Below, piece by piece: positions 1-8,249 of a DNA stretch of 61,402 nucleotides. The notes under the pieces are model-generated. The model ran no database searches, was not told where the DNA came from, and saw only the letters and a program-made list of their open reading frames with translations. This DNA is from Lachnospiraceae bacterium (GTDB taxonomy: Bacteria > Bacillota > Clostridia > Lachnospirales > Lachnospiraceae). Numbering within the stretch: position 1 is the stretch's first letter; every line of letters starts with the position of its first letter. Where the stretch lies: assembly GCA_910576125.1 (NCBI GenBank), contig CAJTHM010000029.1:1-61402 (forward strand). Reading direction: 5' to 3'. A program made the translations under genes and the position numbers.

Positions 1-179
1 TTGATGGCCTGATTTCCAGTCAGAACACACTAAACAGAGTATTAGTATACGGAATTCTATATGTAATAAAGTCCGCAAGATGGAAATCAGCAGTTTTAAT
101 GGTTCAAAAAGCAATTTCTATAGTACAGCAGATTGGGAAAGTTTTATTCAAATACATATATACCCGATTCATGAAGTAG
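1..179 (+). CDS. 3' end of an unidentified gene, cut by the window edge
   Basis: Frame 3 is open from the left edge to TAG at 177-179, giving about 58 residues with a hydrophobic and basic character (ending IYTRFMK). In such AT-rich DNA an open frame this long is mildly unexpected, so it may be the tail of a gene entering from the left. I recognise no family. Its last 36 bases overlap the truncated NERD gene on the other strand, so its true end may have been replaced at a recombination junction near 144-150. Confidence 0.3.
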   Translation, partial: DGLISSQNTLNRVLVYGILYVIKSARWKSAVLMVQKAISIVQQIGKVLFKYIYTRFMK

Positions 180-425
180 GACAACATCTAATTCTGTGGT
201 TTCTCCGTTGCTTTTCGGGATATACAAGTTAAATAAATACCGTTTGTACCCGGTCAGCGAGTCGAGATACTTATAAGTGTAGAATTCCCCCAGCCGTCCT
301 TTGTTAAATCGAACGCTGCTATATGGATTTTTGGTTTGCTGATAGTATTCCGTTTTTTCATATCGCTTTTTCTGTACTACATATACAACAATGGCAAGAA
401 GTACGGCAAGTAAAAAAATTCCCAT
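144..425 (-). pseudogene. Truncated NERD-domain membrane protein
   Basis: The 93-residue frame starts with one membrane segment (residues 3-17, FLLAVLLAIVVYVV) followed by a basic linker and the first part of a nuclease-related (NERD) domain ending ELDVVLLHESGIYVFE. The family normally continues for another hundred residues after this strand, so the 3' part of the gene is missing and the stop is supplied by foreign sequence. ATG at 425 is preferred over longer starts because GGGGGAG lies seven bases upstream. NERD proteins are membrane-anchored predicted nucleases of unclear role. The truncation marks one edge of the mobile-element debris that follows. Confidence 0.6.
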
Positions 426-604
426 TATAGTTCTCCCCCTACCTGTCTTTTGATTAGTATACCACAATTCCGAGAGCGTGGAAATAGGGAGTTTTCCGGG
501 CTGATTTCCTACCTTATGGATATACGGCACCGGCAATCAAAAAAGTATACACTTGAGATAGTTCATCGATGGACAAGCCCCTTGAAAACCGAATGACCGT
601 CTGA

Positions 605-763
605 AAAGGAATACCCCGGCTGGGGAAGTGCGCCATGACCCCGCTTCTGGACACCATGACCAGAGCAGGCCAGCGCACCAACGCCGGAACACGCCGCAGG
701 AATGGGGCAGGAAGCCTTTTCGGGGAAAACGGCAGCAAGAAGAACAACGGAGGGAGTGCATGA
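605..763 (+). pseudogene. Possible C-terminal scrap of a mobile-element gene
   Basis: After an in-frame TGA at 602-604 the frame stays open for 52 codons and stops at TGA 761-763, overlapping the ATG of the next gene in an ATGA arrangement typical of translational coupling. The peptide is rich in Arg, Asn and Gly (ending KKNNGGSA). It could be the tail of a gene that originally preceded the Cys-rich VLP gene in the element. No family is recognised and chance is possible. The rest of 426-759 shows no gene. Confidence 0.2.
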
Positions 764-1173
764 AAGAAAGACCCTATCAACATTTGCCACCGCTGGAACA
801 CAGGCCGGACAGCTTCCCCTACCGCATGACCCCGGCGCAGAGGAAGCGGGCCAACAGCCTGATCCGCCGGGAGTGCAGCAACTGTGACGGTGGAAACTGC
901 CTTGCGCTGGATGATGGCGACACCTGCGCCTGTCCACAGATGATTACATTCTCCGTCTGCTGCAAGTGGTTCCGCTGGGCGGTCTTTCCTCTGGACGGGA
1001 CGCTGGAAGCGGAGATTTACCGTGACAGTGCTTTGAAACGCTGCTCGGTCTGCGGAAAGCCCTATGTGCCAAAATCCAACCGGGGCAAATACTGCCCGGA
1101 CTGCGCCGCCAGAGTTCACAGGCGGCAGAAAACAGAAAGTGAACGGAAAAGGAGGTCTGCTGTGGACAGTTAA
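760..1173 (+). CDS. Cysteine-rich VLP-domain protein of a mobile element
   Basis: The 137-residue protein has a cysteine-dense centre (CSNCDGGNC ... CACPQ ... CCKWF) and a C-terminal zinc-ribbon-like CSVCGKPYVPKSNRGKYC followed by CAARVHRRQK. This is the layout of the Cys_rich_VLP family carried by mobilizable and conjugative elements of gut Clostridia, usually just upstream of repA and mob. Function is unknown; metal binding is inferred from the paired cysteines. ATG at 760 is chosen because GGAGGGAG precedes it at good spacing; a longer frame from 628 has no ribosome site. It is followed within about 110 bases by the RepA_N gene. Confidence 0.75.
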   Translation: MKERPYQHLPPLEHRPDSFPYRMTPAQRKRANSLIRRECSNCDGGNCLALDDGDTCACPQMITFSVCCKWFRWAVFPLDGTLEAEIYRDSALKRCSVCGKPYVPKSNRGKYCPDCAARVHRRQKTESERKRRSAVDS

Positions 1174-1284
1174 GGCGGGAAAAATCCTTGATTTGCAAGG
1201 CTCCGCAAGTCCCAAACCGGGGCGGGCGGTATGTTTTATCGCCCACCCCGGAAAACGGGCTTCTAACCGTCCACAAAACACGCT

Positions 1285-1680
1285 ATGACAAACACGATTT
1301 ACATTCACCAGCCGGAGAAAGCTATCAGCTTCACCCGGCTCCCCAATTTTCTCTTTGAAGCCCCCTCATTCAAGCCCCTGTCCAACGAAGCGAAGGTGCT
1401 GTACGCCTTTATCCTGCGGCGGGCGGAATTGTCCCGCAAGAACGGCTGGGCAGACGAATACGGGCGGATTTACCTGTATTACCCCATCTGCGAGGTGATC
1501 GCCCTGCTCCACTGTGGGCGGCAGAAGGCGGTGAATACCCTGCGGGAGTTGCAGTATGCGGGGCTGGTGGAGATACAGAAACAGGGCTGCGGAAAACCCA
1601 ACCGCATTTACCCGAAATCCTATGAAGCGGTTTCAAACACCGACTTCAAGAAGTCCGGCTGCGGTACGCCGGAGGGCTGA
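1285..1680 (+). CDS. RepA N-terminal-domain protein, shortened
   Basis: The 131 residues match the RepA_N (replication initiator A, N-terminal) winged-helix domain: ISFTRLPNFLFEAPSFKPLS, then EAKVLYAFILRRAELS and the wing KAVNTLRELQYAGLVEI. Proteins of this family in plasmids and integrative elements are usually well over 200 residues, with a DnaD-like C-terminal part, so only the DNA-binding half remains. A second frame (to about 1834) contains RKSILLEYGNRTVYRNTEIK, which resembles the linker normally seen after this domain, hinting at a frameshift near 1600-1690. Likely role is origin recognition for the excised element; whether the short form works is unknown. Confidence 0.7.
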   Translation: MTNTIYIHQPEKAISFTRLPNFLFEAPSFKPLSNEAKVLYAFILRRAELSRKNGWADEYGRIYLYYPICEVIALLHCGRQKAVNTLRELQYAGLVEIQKQGCGKPNRIYPKSYEAVSNTDFKKSGCGTPEG

Positions 1681-1858
1681 AAACCGTACCCTGCAAGTAC
1701 GAAAATCAATCCTCTTGGAGTACGGAAACCGGACGGTATATAGAAATACAGAGATTAAAACCATTTATTTATATCGATTCCATTCCGATCCTATCAGAGA
1801 TATTTTCGGCGGGAAAACCCGCCGGAATGGATAGGAACGGAATGGGGAAAGGAGTTCA

Positions 1859-2800
1859 ATGGCACAACACGCAATTTTGTGGTTTGAGAAACACAAGGGC
1901 CACCCGGCGGGGCCGCTGGAAGCCCACCACGAACGGAAAAAGGAGCAGTACGCCAGCAACCCGGACATTGACACCAGCCGAAGCAGGTACAATTTCCATA
2001 TCGTCAAGCCGGAGGGCCGCTATTATCACTTCATTCAGAGCCGCATTGAACAGGCCGGATGCCGGACAAGAAAGGACAGCACTCGGTTTGTCGATACCCT
2101 CATAACCGCCAGCCCGGAGTTTTTCAAGGGCAAGTCCCCGAAGGAGATAGCGGCCTACTTCCAACGGGCGGCGGATTCCCTCATTGACCGGGTAGGCCGG
2201 GAGAATATCGTGTCGGCAGTGGTACACATGGACGAGAAAACGCCCCACCTGCATTTGACCTTTGTGCCGCTGACGAAAGACAGCCGCCTGTGCGCCAAAG
2301 AAATCATCGGCAACCGGGCCAATCTGACAAAGTGGCAGGACGATTTTCACGCCTATATGGTGGAGAAGTACCCCGACTTGGAGCGTGGGGAGAGCGCAAG
2401 CAAGACAGGCCGGAAGCATATCCCAACCCGGCTTTTCAAGCAGGCGGTCAACCTCTCCAAACAGGCCAGAACCATTGAAACGGTGTTGGACAGCATTACC
2501 CCACTGAACGCCGGAAAAAAGAAAGCAGAATCCCATGCTCTGCTGAAAAAGTGGTTTCCGCAGATGGAGAATTTTTCCGGCCAGTTGAAGAAATACAAGG
2601 TCACGATAAATGATCTTTTGGCGGAAAATGAAACATTGGAAGCGAGAGCCAAAGCCAGCGAAAAAGACAAGATGAAAGGCGTTATAGAACGGGCAAAGCT
2701 GGAAAGCGAGTTACACAACATTCAACGGCTGGTTGACCGTATCCCGCCGGAGGTGTTGGCAGAGTTGAAGCGGCAACCGAACTATGGAAAGGAAAGGTGA
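1859..2800 (+). CDS. MobV-family relaxase (Mob/Pre plasmid recombination enzyme)
   Basis: The 313-residue protein carries the MobV signature H-x-D-E-x-T-P-H-x-H (HMDEKTPHLH, residues 123-132, followed by LTFVP), where the histidines bind metal, and an N-terminal SRYNFHIVK segment typical of the family. MobV relaxases nick oriT and lead the strand during mobilization by a helper conjugation system. The last third (about 220-300) is Lys/Glu-rich and probably coiled-coil. GGAG eight bases before ATG 1859 supports the start. Length is within the usual range for small Clostridial MobV proteins, so the gene looks intact, unlike its surroundings. An oriT would be expected in 1681-1858 just upstream, but I could not pin one down. 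Confidence 0.88.
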   Translation: MAQHAILWFEKHKGHPAGPLEAHHERKKEQYASNPDIDTSRSRYNFHIVKPEGRYYHFIQSRIEQAGCRTRKDSTRFVDTLITASPEFFKGKSPKEIAAYFQRAADSLIDRVGRENIVSAVVHMDEKTPHLHLTFVPLTKDSRLCAKEIIGNRANLTKWQDDFHAYMVEKYPDLERGESASKTGRKHIPTRLFKQAVNLSKQARTIETVLDSITPLNAGKKKAESHALLKKWFPQMENFSGQLKKYKVTINDLLAENETLEARAKASEKDKMKGVIERAKLESELHNIQRLVDRIPPEVLAELKRQPNYGKER

Positions 2801-2839
2801 TTTTTAACGAATATCAGATACAAAAAGGAAACAGAAATC

Positions 2840-2995
2840 GTGACTTTTCAAGGAAAAGAAATCACGCTGGAAAATCTCTCCCCGGTATTCACGCCGGAGC
2901 AGGAAGCGGCGAAACGCCGGGAACTGGAACAACAGCTTTATGAGGTGTTCCGCAAGTACGCCGACAAGCGGCAGAAAGAGGAAGCCGGGGCGTAA
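2840..2995 (+). CDS. Small conserved-looking protein downstream of mobV
   Basis: GTG at 2840 (AAAGGAAAC upstream) opens a 51-residue frame: VTFQGKEITLENLSPVFTPE, then a charged helical tail QEAAKRRELEQQLYEVFRKY ending in AGA and TAA. It begins 39 bases after mobV ends, so it is probably co-transcribed. I do not recognise a domain; a short beta segment plus an amphipathic helix would suit an accessory protein of the relaxase. Composition and codon use match the upstream genes, which argues that it is real. Confidence 0.55.
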   Translation: MTFQGKEITLENLSPVFTPEQEAAKRRELEQQLYEVFRKYADKRQKEEAGA

Positions 2996-3013
2996 GTTTT
3001 TCCAGCCACATCA

Positions 3014-3042
3014 TTGATTTGCGGGGCTGTTGGCAGTATAAT
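3014..3042 (+). promoter_or_regulatory. Sigma-A promoter of a lost gene
   Basis: TTGATT (3014-3019), a 17-base spacer and a perfect TATAAT (3037-3042) lie upstream of AAGGAG (3075-3081 region) and ATG 3088. The promoter points into a gene whose body is gone; see the next entry. Confidence 0.6.
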
Positions 3043-3068
3043 AAGACTGTCAGCAGCTCCGTTTCTTT

Positions 3069-3491
3069 TTAAGAAAAGGAGCGACGAATGAATAATCGGA
3101 TAGACGCAATCCCGCCGTTCCCACTTTTCAAAAACAGCTCACCCTGCATTTTCCCTTCCATGCACAGTTTTCCGGCATCCCTCGTTAAATTCCATTCACC
3201 GACCACGCCGCATTTTTCCAGCCCATACCCTTTGTCCGTAAGGATGGAACTCAGGTGGTAATTGGTATGCTCCACGATGCGGAACACACACCCTGCCCCG
3301 CACTGGCGGCTGATCTCCTCGCACCTGCGGATGTTCTCCGGGATATCTCCTTCCGAAAATTTGTAATACAGCGGATAGACCAAAAGCTGCCCTTCCATTC
3401 TTTTCAGCACCCATCCCCGGCAAATTAAAGTTTCCCTGTCGGGGAACAGGCTGATGATCTGCTCCTCCGTCCTTATCGCAGGCTCATTCAC
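3069..3491 (-). pseudogene. GNAT-type acetyltransferase, 3' end replaced
   Basis: GTG 3491 overlaps the stop of the EamA gene (GTGAATGA), so the two were translationally coupled. The 140 residues include VLKRMEGQLLVYPLYYK and RRCEEISRQCGAGCVFRIVE, the layout of the N-terminal half of two-domain GNAT acetyltransferases; such proteins usually have about 250 residues with an acetyl-CoA-binding C-terminal half, absent here. The last 15-20 residues are read antisense through the start of the mobile-element recombinase remnant. The gene has therefore been cut by the element and is very unlikely to be active. Confidence 0.55.
3088..3120 (+). pseudogene. First codons of a lost gene, probably the element's serine recombinase
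   Basis: A well-placed ribosome site and ATG 3088 start MNNRIDAIPPF, after which the frame runs antisense through the truncated GNAT gene and means nothing. Clostridial large serine recombinases often begin with a short basic leader of the form M-x-x-K/R-x-x-x-I-P-P before the RVAAYARVS strand, and a recombinase is what normally follows mobV and its small partner in such elements. That identity is inference. The junction with chromosomal DNA lies close to 3118. Confidence 0.35.
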
Positions 3492-4317
3492 TGTTCCCAC
3501 TCCCCTTCCCGCTATATTCAGAAAGGAAAAGCCCTGCAACCGCCAGAACCGTCCCCATAACGGAAACCCACGTTACCGGCTCATTCAGCACCAGCACGGA
3601 AGTCACCACCGTTATGATGGGAACCATGTAAATATAGACGCTGGTCCTGACCGCGCCAAGCACCTTTACCGCAAGGTTCCACGTGACGAAGCAGAGCGCG
3701 GAGGCCCCTAGCCCAAGATACAGGATATTGAGCAGATGCGTCATATCCGCAAACCGTTCCAGCCCCATTTTAAAATCAAAAAGGAACAATGCCGGAACCA
3801 TGAACAGAATCCCATAAAAGAATGTCCGCCGCGTGGTGAGTATGACCGGGCAGCCAAAGCTGCTGATCTTCCTTGTCAGTATGGAATAGCACGCCCATAC
3901 AAAAGCCGCAACGCCTGCCATCGCCACCACAAAGCCTATGAAAAAATTCGCTCTTAGCTTCCCTTCCGATTTCAGGAACAGGCGTGACAGGATCGCCGTG
4001 AAAAACGGCGCAACCGAGATGATGACTCCCACGTTGGACGCCATCGTATATGTAAGCGCAATATTTTCCAGCAGGTAATATAAGCATATCCCGCACAGTC
4101 CCGCCAGCACGAAAGTCAATTCCTGCCTGCGCCCCACGCCTTTCATACGGTGCGGGCAAACCAAAAATAATGCCGCAAAACCCATGACAAAGCGGAAGAA
4201 CAGTATTTCCACCGGCCTAAAATCCGTAAGCAGGACTTTGGTGGATATGAATGTCGTCCCCCATATGATGATGGTGAGCAGTGCCGCCGGATGCCCTGCC
4301 GTTCTCCTATTCCACAT
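3484..4317 (-). CDS. EamA/DMT-family transporter, probably internally shortened
   Basis: The protein (277 residues) has the repeated EamA fold: about nine hydrophobic segments, the first module ending near ANFFIGFVVAMAGVA and the second starting AFVWACYSILTRKIS. Between the two, family members carry roughly 25 more residues (a helix ending ...GDLLA), which are missing here, so an in-frame deletion may have removed part of one membrane segment. Family substrates are small metabolites, often amino acids; this one cannot be assigned. GGAGGGG before ATG 4317 supports the start. It is followed by the coupled GNAT remnant and lies downstream of an AraC gene in the same orientation. Confidence 0.75.
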   Translation of the reverse strand: MWNRRTAGHPAALLTIIIWGTTFISTKVLLTDFRPVEILFFRFVMGFAALFLVCPHRMKGVGRRQELTFVLAGLCGICLYYLLENIALTYTMASNVGVIISVAPFFTAILSRLFLKSEGKLRANFFIGFVVAMAGVAAFVWACYSILTRKISSFGCPVILTTRRTFFYGILFMVPALFLFDFKMGLERFADMTHLLNILYLGLGASALCFVTWNLAVKVLGAVRTSVYIYMVPIITVVTSVLVLNEPVTWVSVMGTVLAVAGLFLSEYSGKGSGNSE

Positions 4318-4412
4318 TCAGCGCCCCTCCTTCATCTCACCAAGCAGGGAAGAATGCCGCTTGCCGCAAGTCCGTATTGCGGGCGGTTCTTCCGCGTGAA
4401 TGGTATTTTCAT

Positions 4413-5243
4413 TCACGCTATCACCCCGTCTTTTTCCGAGAATATTTCACGGTAAGTACCAGGCGCAAGCCCTATGAACTGATTGAAATAATTCGTAAAA
4501 TGGCTCTGGTCTGAAAATCCCGTCCTGATTGCTGCCTCCACGGGCGGCACACCTTCCGATAACAGCTTTTTTGCCTCATTGATGCGGACTGTTTCAAGGT
4601 ATCGGTACGGCGTGACTCCTTTTTCTTTTGTAAAGGCCCGCAGCAGCGTTGACTTGCTAAGCCCCGCATGGCGGCATATCTGGTCTAAATAAATGCGCTC
4701 CGTAAAATGCGCTGTCATGTATTCACAGGCTTTTTCAATCTCCTGCCTGCATTCCGGGATGCAGCTTTCAAAAGGCTTTCCATAAATCTGGATGAGGTAC
4801 GAAAGCAGGAACAGCAGGGTTTCCTCCTTCCCAAACTCCCCTGTCCCTTTCATGACCATCTCATGCAGCGGGCGCAGGTGGCAGGCTATTTCCTCATCAC
4901 AGATAACATTCTTTGAAAATCCCGGGAGTTCCCGTTTCCCGGTAACTTCCTCCGCCAGATCAAGCATGACCTCCTTTGAAATGTTGAAGCCCCGGTAATC
5001 AAACGTCCCTTCATCACTCTGCACGCAGGCATGGCTGTCACCCGGATTGAAAAGCACGATGCTTCCTTCCTCTATGGCATATTCCCTGTCCCGGCAGGAA
5101 AGCACCCGCTCCCCTTTCTCCACAACCCCAATGACATAATGCTCATGGAAATGGCTTGGAAACGGCTGCACGATCCCCTCAAAGCGGTATGCCTCCATCC
5201 TCAATTCATCATCATATACCACTATCCTTATTTCTTTCTTCAT
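4413..5243 (-). CDS. AraC-family transcriptional regulator
   Basis: The 276 residues start with a cupin-like sensor domain (FPSHFHEHYVIGVVEKGER, residues 30-50) and end with the two helix-turn-helix motifs of AraC/XylS proteins (LDQICRHAGLSKSTLLRAFT, then GVPPVEAAIRTGFSDQSHF). This combination is the common sensor-regulator format. ATG 5243 is preceded by GGAGGT and gives the usual family length; the frame could extend 29 codons upstream but without a ribosome site. It lies 95 bases upstream of the EamA gene on the same strand and may regulate it; that is inference from position. The gene looks intact. Confidence 0.85.
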   Translation of the reverse strand: MKKEIRIVVYDDELRMEAYRFEGIVQPFPSHFHEHYVIGVVEKGERVLSCRDREYAIEEGSIVLFNPGDSHACVQSDEGTFDYRGFNISKEVMLDLAEEVTGKRELPGFSKNVICDEEIACHLRPLHEMVMKGTGEFGKEETLLFLLSYLIQIYGKPFESCIPECRQEIEKACEYMTAHFTERIYLDQICRHAGLSKSTLLRAFTKEKGVTPYRYLETVRINEAKKLLSEGVPPVEAAIRTGFSDQSHFTNYFNQFIGLAPGTYREIFSEKDGVIA

Positions 5244-5395
5244 GCGGATTACCTCCGAATTCAATTTTTGGATTTTGTCATGAGCCATTTTACCCCTTAT
5301 TTTTTCCTGCGTCTTGTAAAATATCTTCATTTTTCAGATTTATCGGTTTTATTTTCCAAGCGGTTTCTGCTGTCAGACGTGCCCGCGGAAACGGC

Positions 5396-5434
5396 AGACC
5401 GCCGCATATGGTGGTTAGCCATCTGCGGCGGTCT
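5396..5434. terminator. Long perfect hairpin
   Basis: AGACCGCCGCA (5396-5406) pairs perfectly with TGCGGCGGTCT (5424-5434), and ATGG/CCAT extends the stem inside after one mismatch. No long T-run follows on either side (TTTACAT on the plus strand), so it may be a weak terminator or a leftover of a mobile element. It lies upstream of the AraC gene. The rest of 5244-5525 shows no gene. Confidence 0.45.
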
Positions 5435-5525
5435 TTACATGATTAATGGCATTTTCTCCAATTTTGCCGCATTTATTTCATCATGAAAACACTTATTCCT
5501 TTCGTTTCATTAGACATAAAATCAT

Positions 5526-5735
5526 ATCAAAGGGTACAATAATGTTACTATAAGTGAAATTTGCCAGACAGCAGGATTAGCAAAAGGATTATTTTATGTT
5601 CATTACAACTCCAAGGAAGATATTGTAAGAGAAAGCTATTATGCTGATATGGGAACCTATATCTGCACCCATTACAATGAATTTACAGCCTCCAACCCTA
5701 ATAAATCCGTAATTGAACTTCCCCAACCCGCTTAA
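5526..5735 (+). pseudogene. TetR-family regulator, HTH fragment
   Basis: The plus strand encodes IKGYNNVTISEICQTAGLAK, then GLFYVHYNSKEDIVRESYY, an unmistakable TetR helix-turn-helix, but there is no start codon (an in-frame TAA lies at 5517-5519) and the frame ends at TAA 5733 after about 70 residues. The ligand-binding C-terminal domain is missing. It is joined directly to a fragment of another gene on the opposite strand, so at least two deletions have met here. Confidence 0.65.
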
Positions 5736-5888
5736 CTGCTCCGGCGCAAATAGGTGGAATATGGTCTTTATGGCAAAGGCGTGTGTCACTATCAGTATAT
5801 TGGTGCTTTCCTGCATCCCGTCCTTTTGGACGGTATCCACAAATACGCTTTTCGGGCGGTTTTCTATTGTCTGGAACGGCTCCGCCAT
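5712..5888 (-). pseudogene. Histidine-phosphatase (phosphoglycerate mutase-like) fragment
   Basis: The minus frame reads MQESTNILIVTHAFAIKTIF then HLFAPEQLSGLGKF, which resembles the ILVVSHGxxI strand and following helix of histidine phosphatases. The N-terminal RHG motif and the end of the protein are absent. The remaining codons run antisense through the TetR fragment. It is a scrap about 35-55 residues long; family assignment rests on one motif. Confidence 0.4.
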
Positions 5889-5891
5889 CGT

Positions 5892-6290
5892 CTAAATATA
5901 AATCCATGGAATGCATTTCTTCCATGCCTCCAGCTCCGCATATTTGTTGGACTTTGACCACTGCGGGTGCAGTTTGAACCATGCCCGCTCGTCATCCGGC
6001 GTAACCGTCAGTTTCGTAAAATAAACAGGGGAACCGGCATCATCCAGTTCCCCGCGGGCTTCGGGGCTTAAGTTTAAGAGCCATTCAAAGCAATCTTCGT
6101 AAACCCTTACCCTCTTTGGGCTCCCCGCAGCAGAGGCGGTTCTTCAGGATATGGCTGATGGTGGCGTAATGCCACAGGCTCTTCCCCATCGCCGTGAGGT
6201 CACCGTCTTTTTCAAGCTGCTTCTTGATCTTCTGGCTGCCGTTGCCCGCAAGGTGCATATCTATGTAAACCCTGTCTTTGATACAATTTG
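5892..6290 (-). pseudogene. Internally deleted serine recombinase, near-copy of the prophage integrase
   Basis: Two blocks closely match the intact recombinase at 19124-20842. The outer block (5892-6110) corresponds to its C-terminus (EWLLNLSP ... GSPVYF ... TVTPDDERAWF ... HPQWSKSN) and shares a 29-base identical stretch with it. The inner block (about 6120-6290) matches its middle (HLAGNGSQKIKKQLEKDG, MGKSLWHYATISHILKNRL). The segment between them, the catalytic N-terminus and the start are gone, and the two blocks are out of frame. This is a dead relative of the prophage integrase, left by an earlier element. Confidence 0.75.
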
Positions 6291-6355
6291 ATTTTCCGTA
6301 AACCCCATGATTTTTTACCGATATCCCGCGATTTTTCTCATAAAATCCAAAAGAT

Positions 6356-6385
6356 TTGGATATATCCTGGCATCCGTGGTATAAT
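6356..6385 (+). promoter_or_regulatory. Promoter of the 6418-7419 gene
   Basis: TTGGAT (6356-6361), an 18-base spacer and TATAAT (6380-6385) precede AAGGAGG (6402-6408) and ATG 6418. Spacing to the start leaves an untranslated leader of about 25 bases. Confidence 0.6.
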
Positions 6386-6417
6386 TGCTTCATTGAACAC
6401 TTAAGGAGGCACACAGA

Positions 6418-7419
6418 ATGGACGTATACCATGATAACAATATATGGGGGAAAGGCTCGCCTGAAACCAAGCTGACAGCTCTCCCTGTCAATCACTCTTT
6501 CCTTTGGGGAGAACAGGAAATACTCATCCCGGCAGTCTATGTAGGCAAAGCAGGCGCCGCCCTTGATGTATGCGCAAAAATCCCGATAGAAGATATGGCA
6601 GCATTCCTAAAAAAATGGGATTATGAGCGGCGGATGTCCCTAAAAACCCCGGAAGAATTTGAACAGATAGATGCGGACAACCCCGGAAGCAGGGAATTTG
6701 CCGTAGAAATATGCCTTGATGATACGCCACTGGCGCTCCGCATGAGCAGCAGCCTGAGATGGTATCCGGAAAATGTAATCCAGATGGGGAATGAACCTGC
6801 CAGCGAGGATGGATTTGAAAATAATAAATCTGCCGAGGAATGGATGGGGGCTTATGGCTGCGACAGAGGATGCTGCTGGTATTTTGAGCGGCTTTCCTAT
6901 AATTGGGACGGAGAACCGATACTATTCCCTCAGAAAATATCACTTGCTTTCCAGGCAAACTTAATCTCCATCACTGCGGGGCATTTTTTCACTGGCGTTT
7001 CCTGCAATGGCAAAACGGTAAAGACAGCTCATCCCCTAACCGGTCAGGAATACACCTTGACACTGCATAGCTGCGAACAGATCAGGAACAGCTTCACAGA
7101 AATTGGAGCGAAAGGTGTGGTTTACCCAGAATGCTGCCAGATACTTTCTTACAGCATTGCACCAGAAATAGACCGCAGCCTTTTTTGCATCCGCGACTGT
7201 GCAGAAGGCGACCACCCAAGAATGGGTGATGCCCAAAGGCAGCCGGGCGGGTCAAACGGTCCCACAGCAGTTTTTATGGCTGGAAAAAATGCCGCTCCTG
7301 ACAAACGGATGGCAGTTTCCTCCCTGCATTTTGAGCCTGTTTCAGAAGTGCAGTGGCGGATGGTATTCCAGATAAAGCCAAAGAATGATGCGGAAATCAG
7401 CTTTCCCATCAAAGCATAA
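6418..7419 (+). CDS. Uncharacterized 333-residue protein
   Basis: An intact gene with its own promoter, ribosome site and terminator, standing alone among pseudogenes. The protein is soluble with no membrane segment or signal peptide and is rich in aromatic and acidic residues (WGKGSPETKLTALPV, PVYVGKAG-like beta strands, DRGCCWYFERLSYNWDG). The composition suggests an all-beta or alpha/beta cytosolic protein. I do not recognise the family. Its survival in a decayed region suggests it is useful or recently arrived. No neighbour gives a hint about function. Confidence 0.7.
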   Translation: MDVYHDNNIWGKGSPETKLTALPVNHSFLWGEQEILIPAVYVGKAGAALDVCAKIPIEDMAAFLKKWDYERRMSLKTPEEFEQIDADNPGSREFAVEICLDDTPLALRMSSSLRWYPENVIQMGNEPASEDGFENNKSAEEWMGAYGCDRGCCWYFERLSYNWDGEPILFPQKISLAFQANLISITAGHFFTGVSCNGKTVKTAHPLTGQEYTLTLHSCEQIRNSFTEIGAKGVVYPECCQILSYSIAPEIDRSLFCIRDCAEGDHPRMGDAQRQPGGSNGPTAVFMAGKNAAPDKRMAVSSLHFEPVSEVQWRMVFQIKPKNDAEISFPIKA

Positions 7420-7455
7420 TCCACACAAATAGCTGCATAAACATTAAGCACACAG

Positions 7456-7493
7456 AATCCCCCGGAGCCGTTTTTTCCCTGCTCCGGGGGATT
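7456..7493. terminator. Bidirectional hairpin terminator
   Basis: AATCCCCCGGAGC (7456-7468) pairs perfectly over 13 bases with GCTCCGGGGGATT (7481-7493), the loop holding six T. It lies between the convergent end of the 6418-7419 gene and the end of a recombinase fragment, so it can serve both. Confidence 0.7.
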
Positions 7494-7499
7494 ATATTC

Positions 7500-8245
7500 T
7501 CATGCCTTTATCTCCATCCCATTCTTGAAAGTGAAGCGGATGTCCTCCCTGCTGTACACCGTGGCGTACTCCACAAGGCTGTACCAGTCGTCCTCGTTAA
7601 ATTTTGTAAGCGGGCCGTCCGGTTTTTCCAGGGTGGAAACAAACCTCCCGATTTTTTCCCGCTTCGCCTGCCGCTCCGTGATGGCCTGGCTGACTTCCGA
7701 AAGCCGCTCCTTCGCCCTGTTGAACCGCCCCGCCAGCCCGTCATATTTCTTCTGGTACTCCGTCTGGTCGAGGGCGACGCGGGCGTTCTCAGCCACGCAC
7801 TGTTCAATCAGCTCCGCCACTACGTTCATCTCCTCCTGCAGCCGCAGGCGTTCCGCCTCCAGCTCCAAAGTGCCAAAAAGCGTGTCTTTTATGGAATCGT
7901 AATCCTCCCTCACGCCTTCCTTTTCCGCAAAGATGGCATTGGCCGCTTTCAGGAAAAACGCCTGGATGGTTTCCTCGTCAAAGTGGGGCGTGCCGCATTT
8001 CTCCCCGCCGTCAAACTTGTGGTTGCACAGCCAGATGGTCTTCCGGTACTTGCTGTTGGAATGCCACACCTTGGAGCCGTACCAGCCCCCGCAGTCCGCA
8101 CATTTTATCCGGCCGGAGAATACGCTCGTGCTGATTGCCCGGTGCTTGAACGGCACCGTGACCTTGCCGTCCGCGAAACCGCTTTGGGGATTTTTTTCCT
8201 TCCAGTCTGCATAGCCGCTGTCCTTTTTCGTGTCGGAAGGAGCGT
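7500..8245 (-). pseudogene. C-terminal third of a second large serine recombinase
   Basis: The frame carries DSGYADWKEKNPQSGFADGK, then the zinc-ribbon IKCADCGGWYGSKVW ... IWLCNHKFDGGEKCGTPHFD, and a long coiled-coil region (EAERLRLQEEMNVVAELIEQ) ending in a beta-strand-rich tail, which is the C-terminal arrangement of large serine recombinases. The catalytic N-terminus and most of the recombinase domain are missing; upstream, the sequence runs straight into an unrelated pseudogene. It differs clearly from the prophage integrase and from the 5892-6290 remnant, so it is the trace of a third element. Confidence 0.75.
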
Positions 8246-8249
8246 CCCT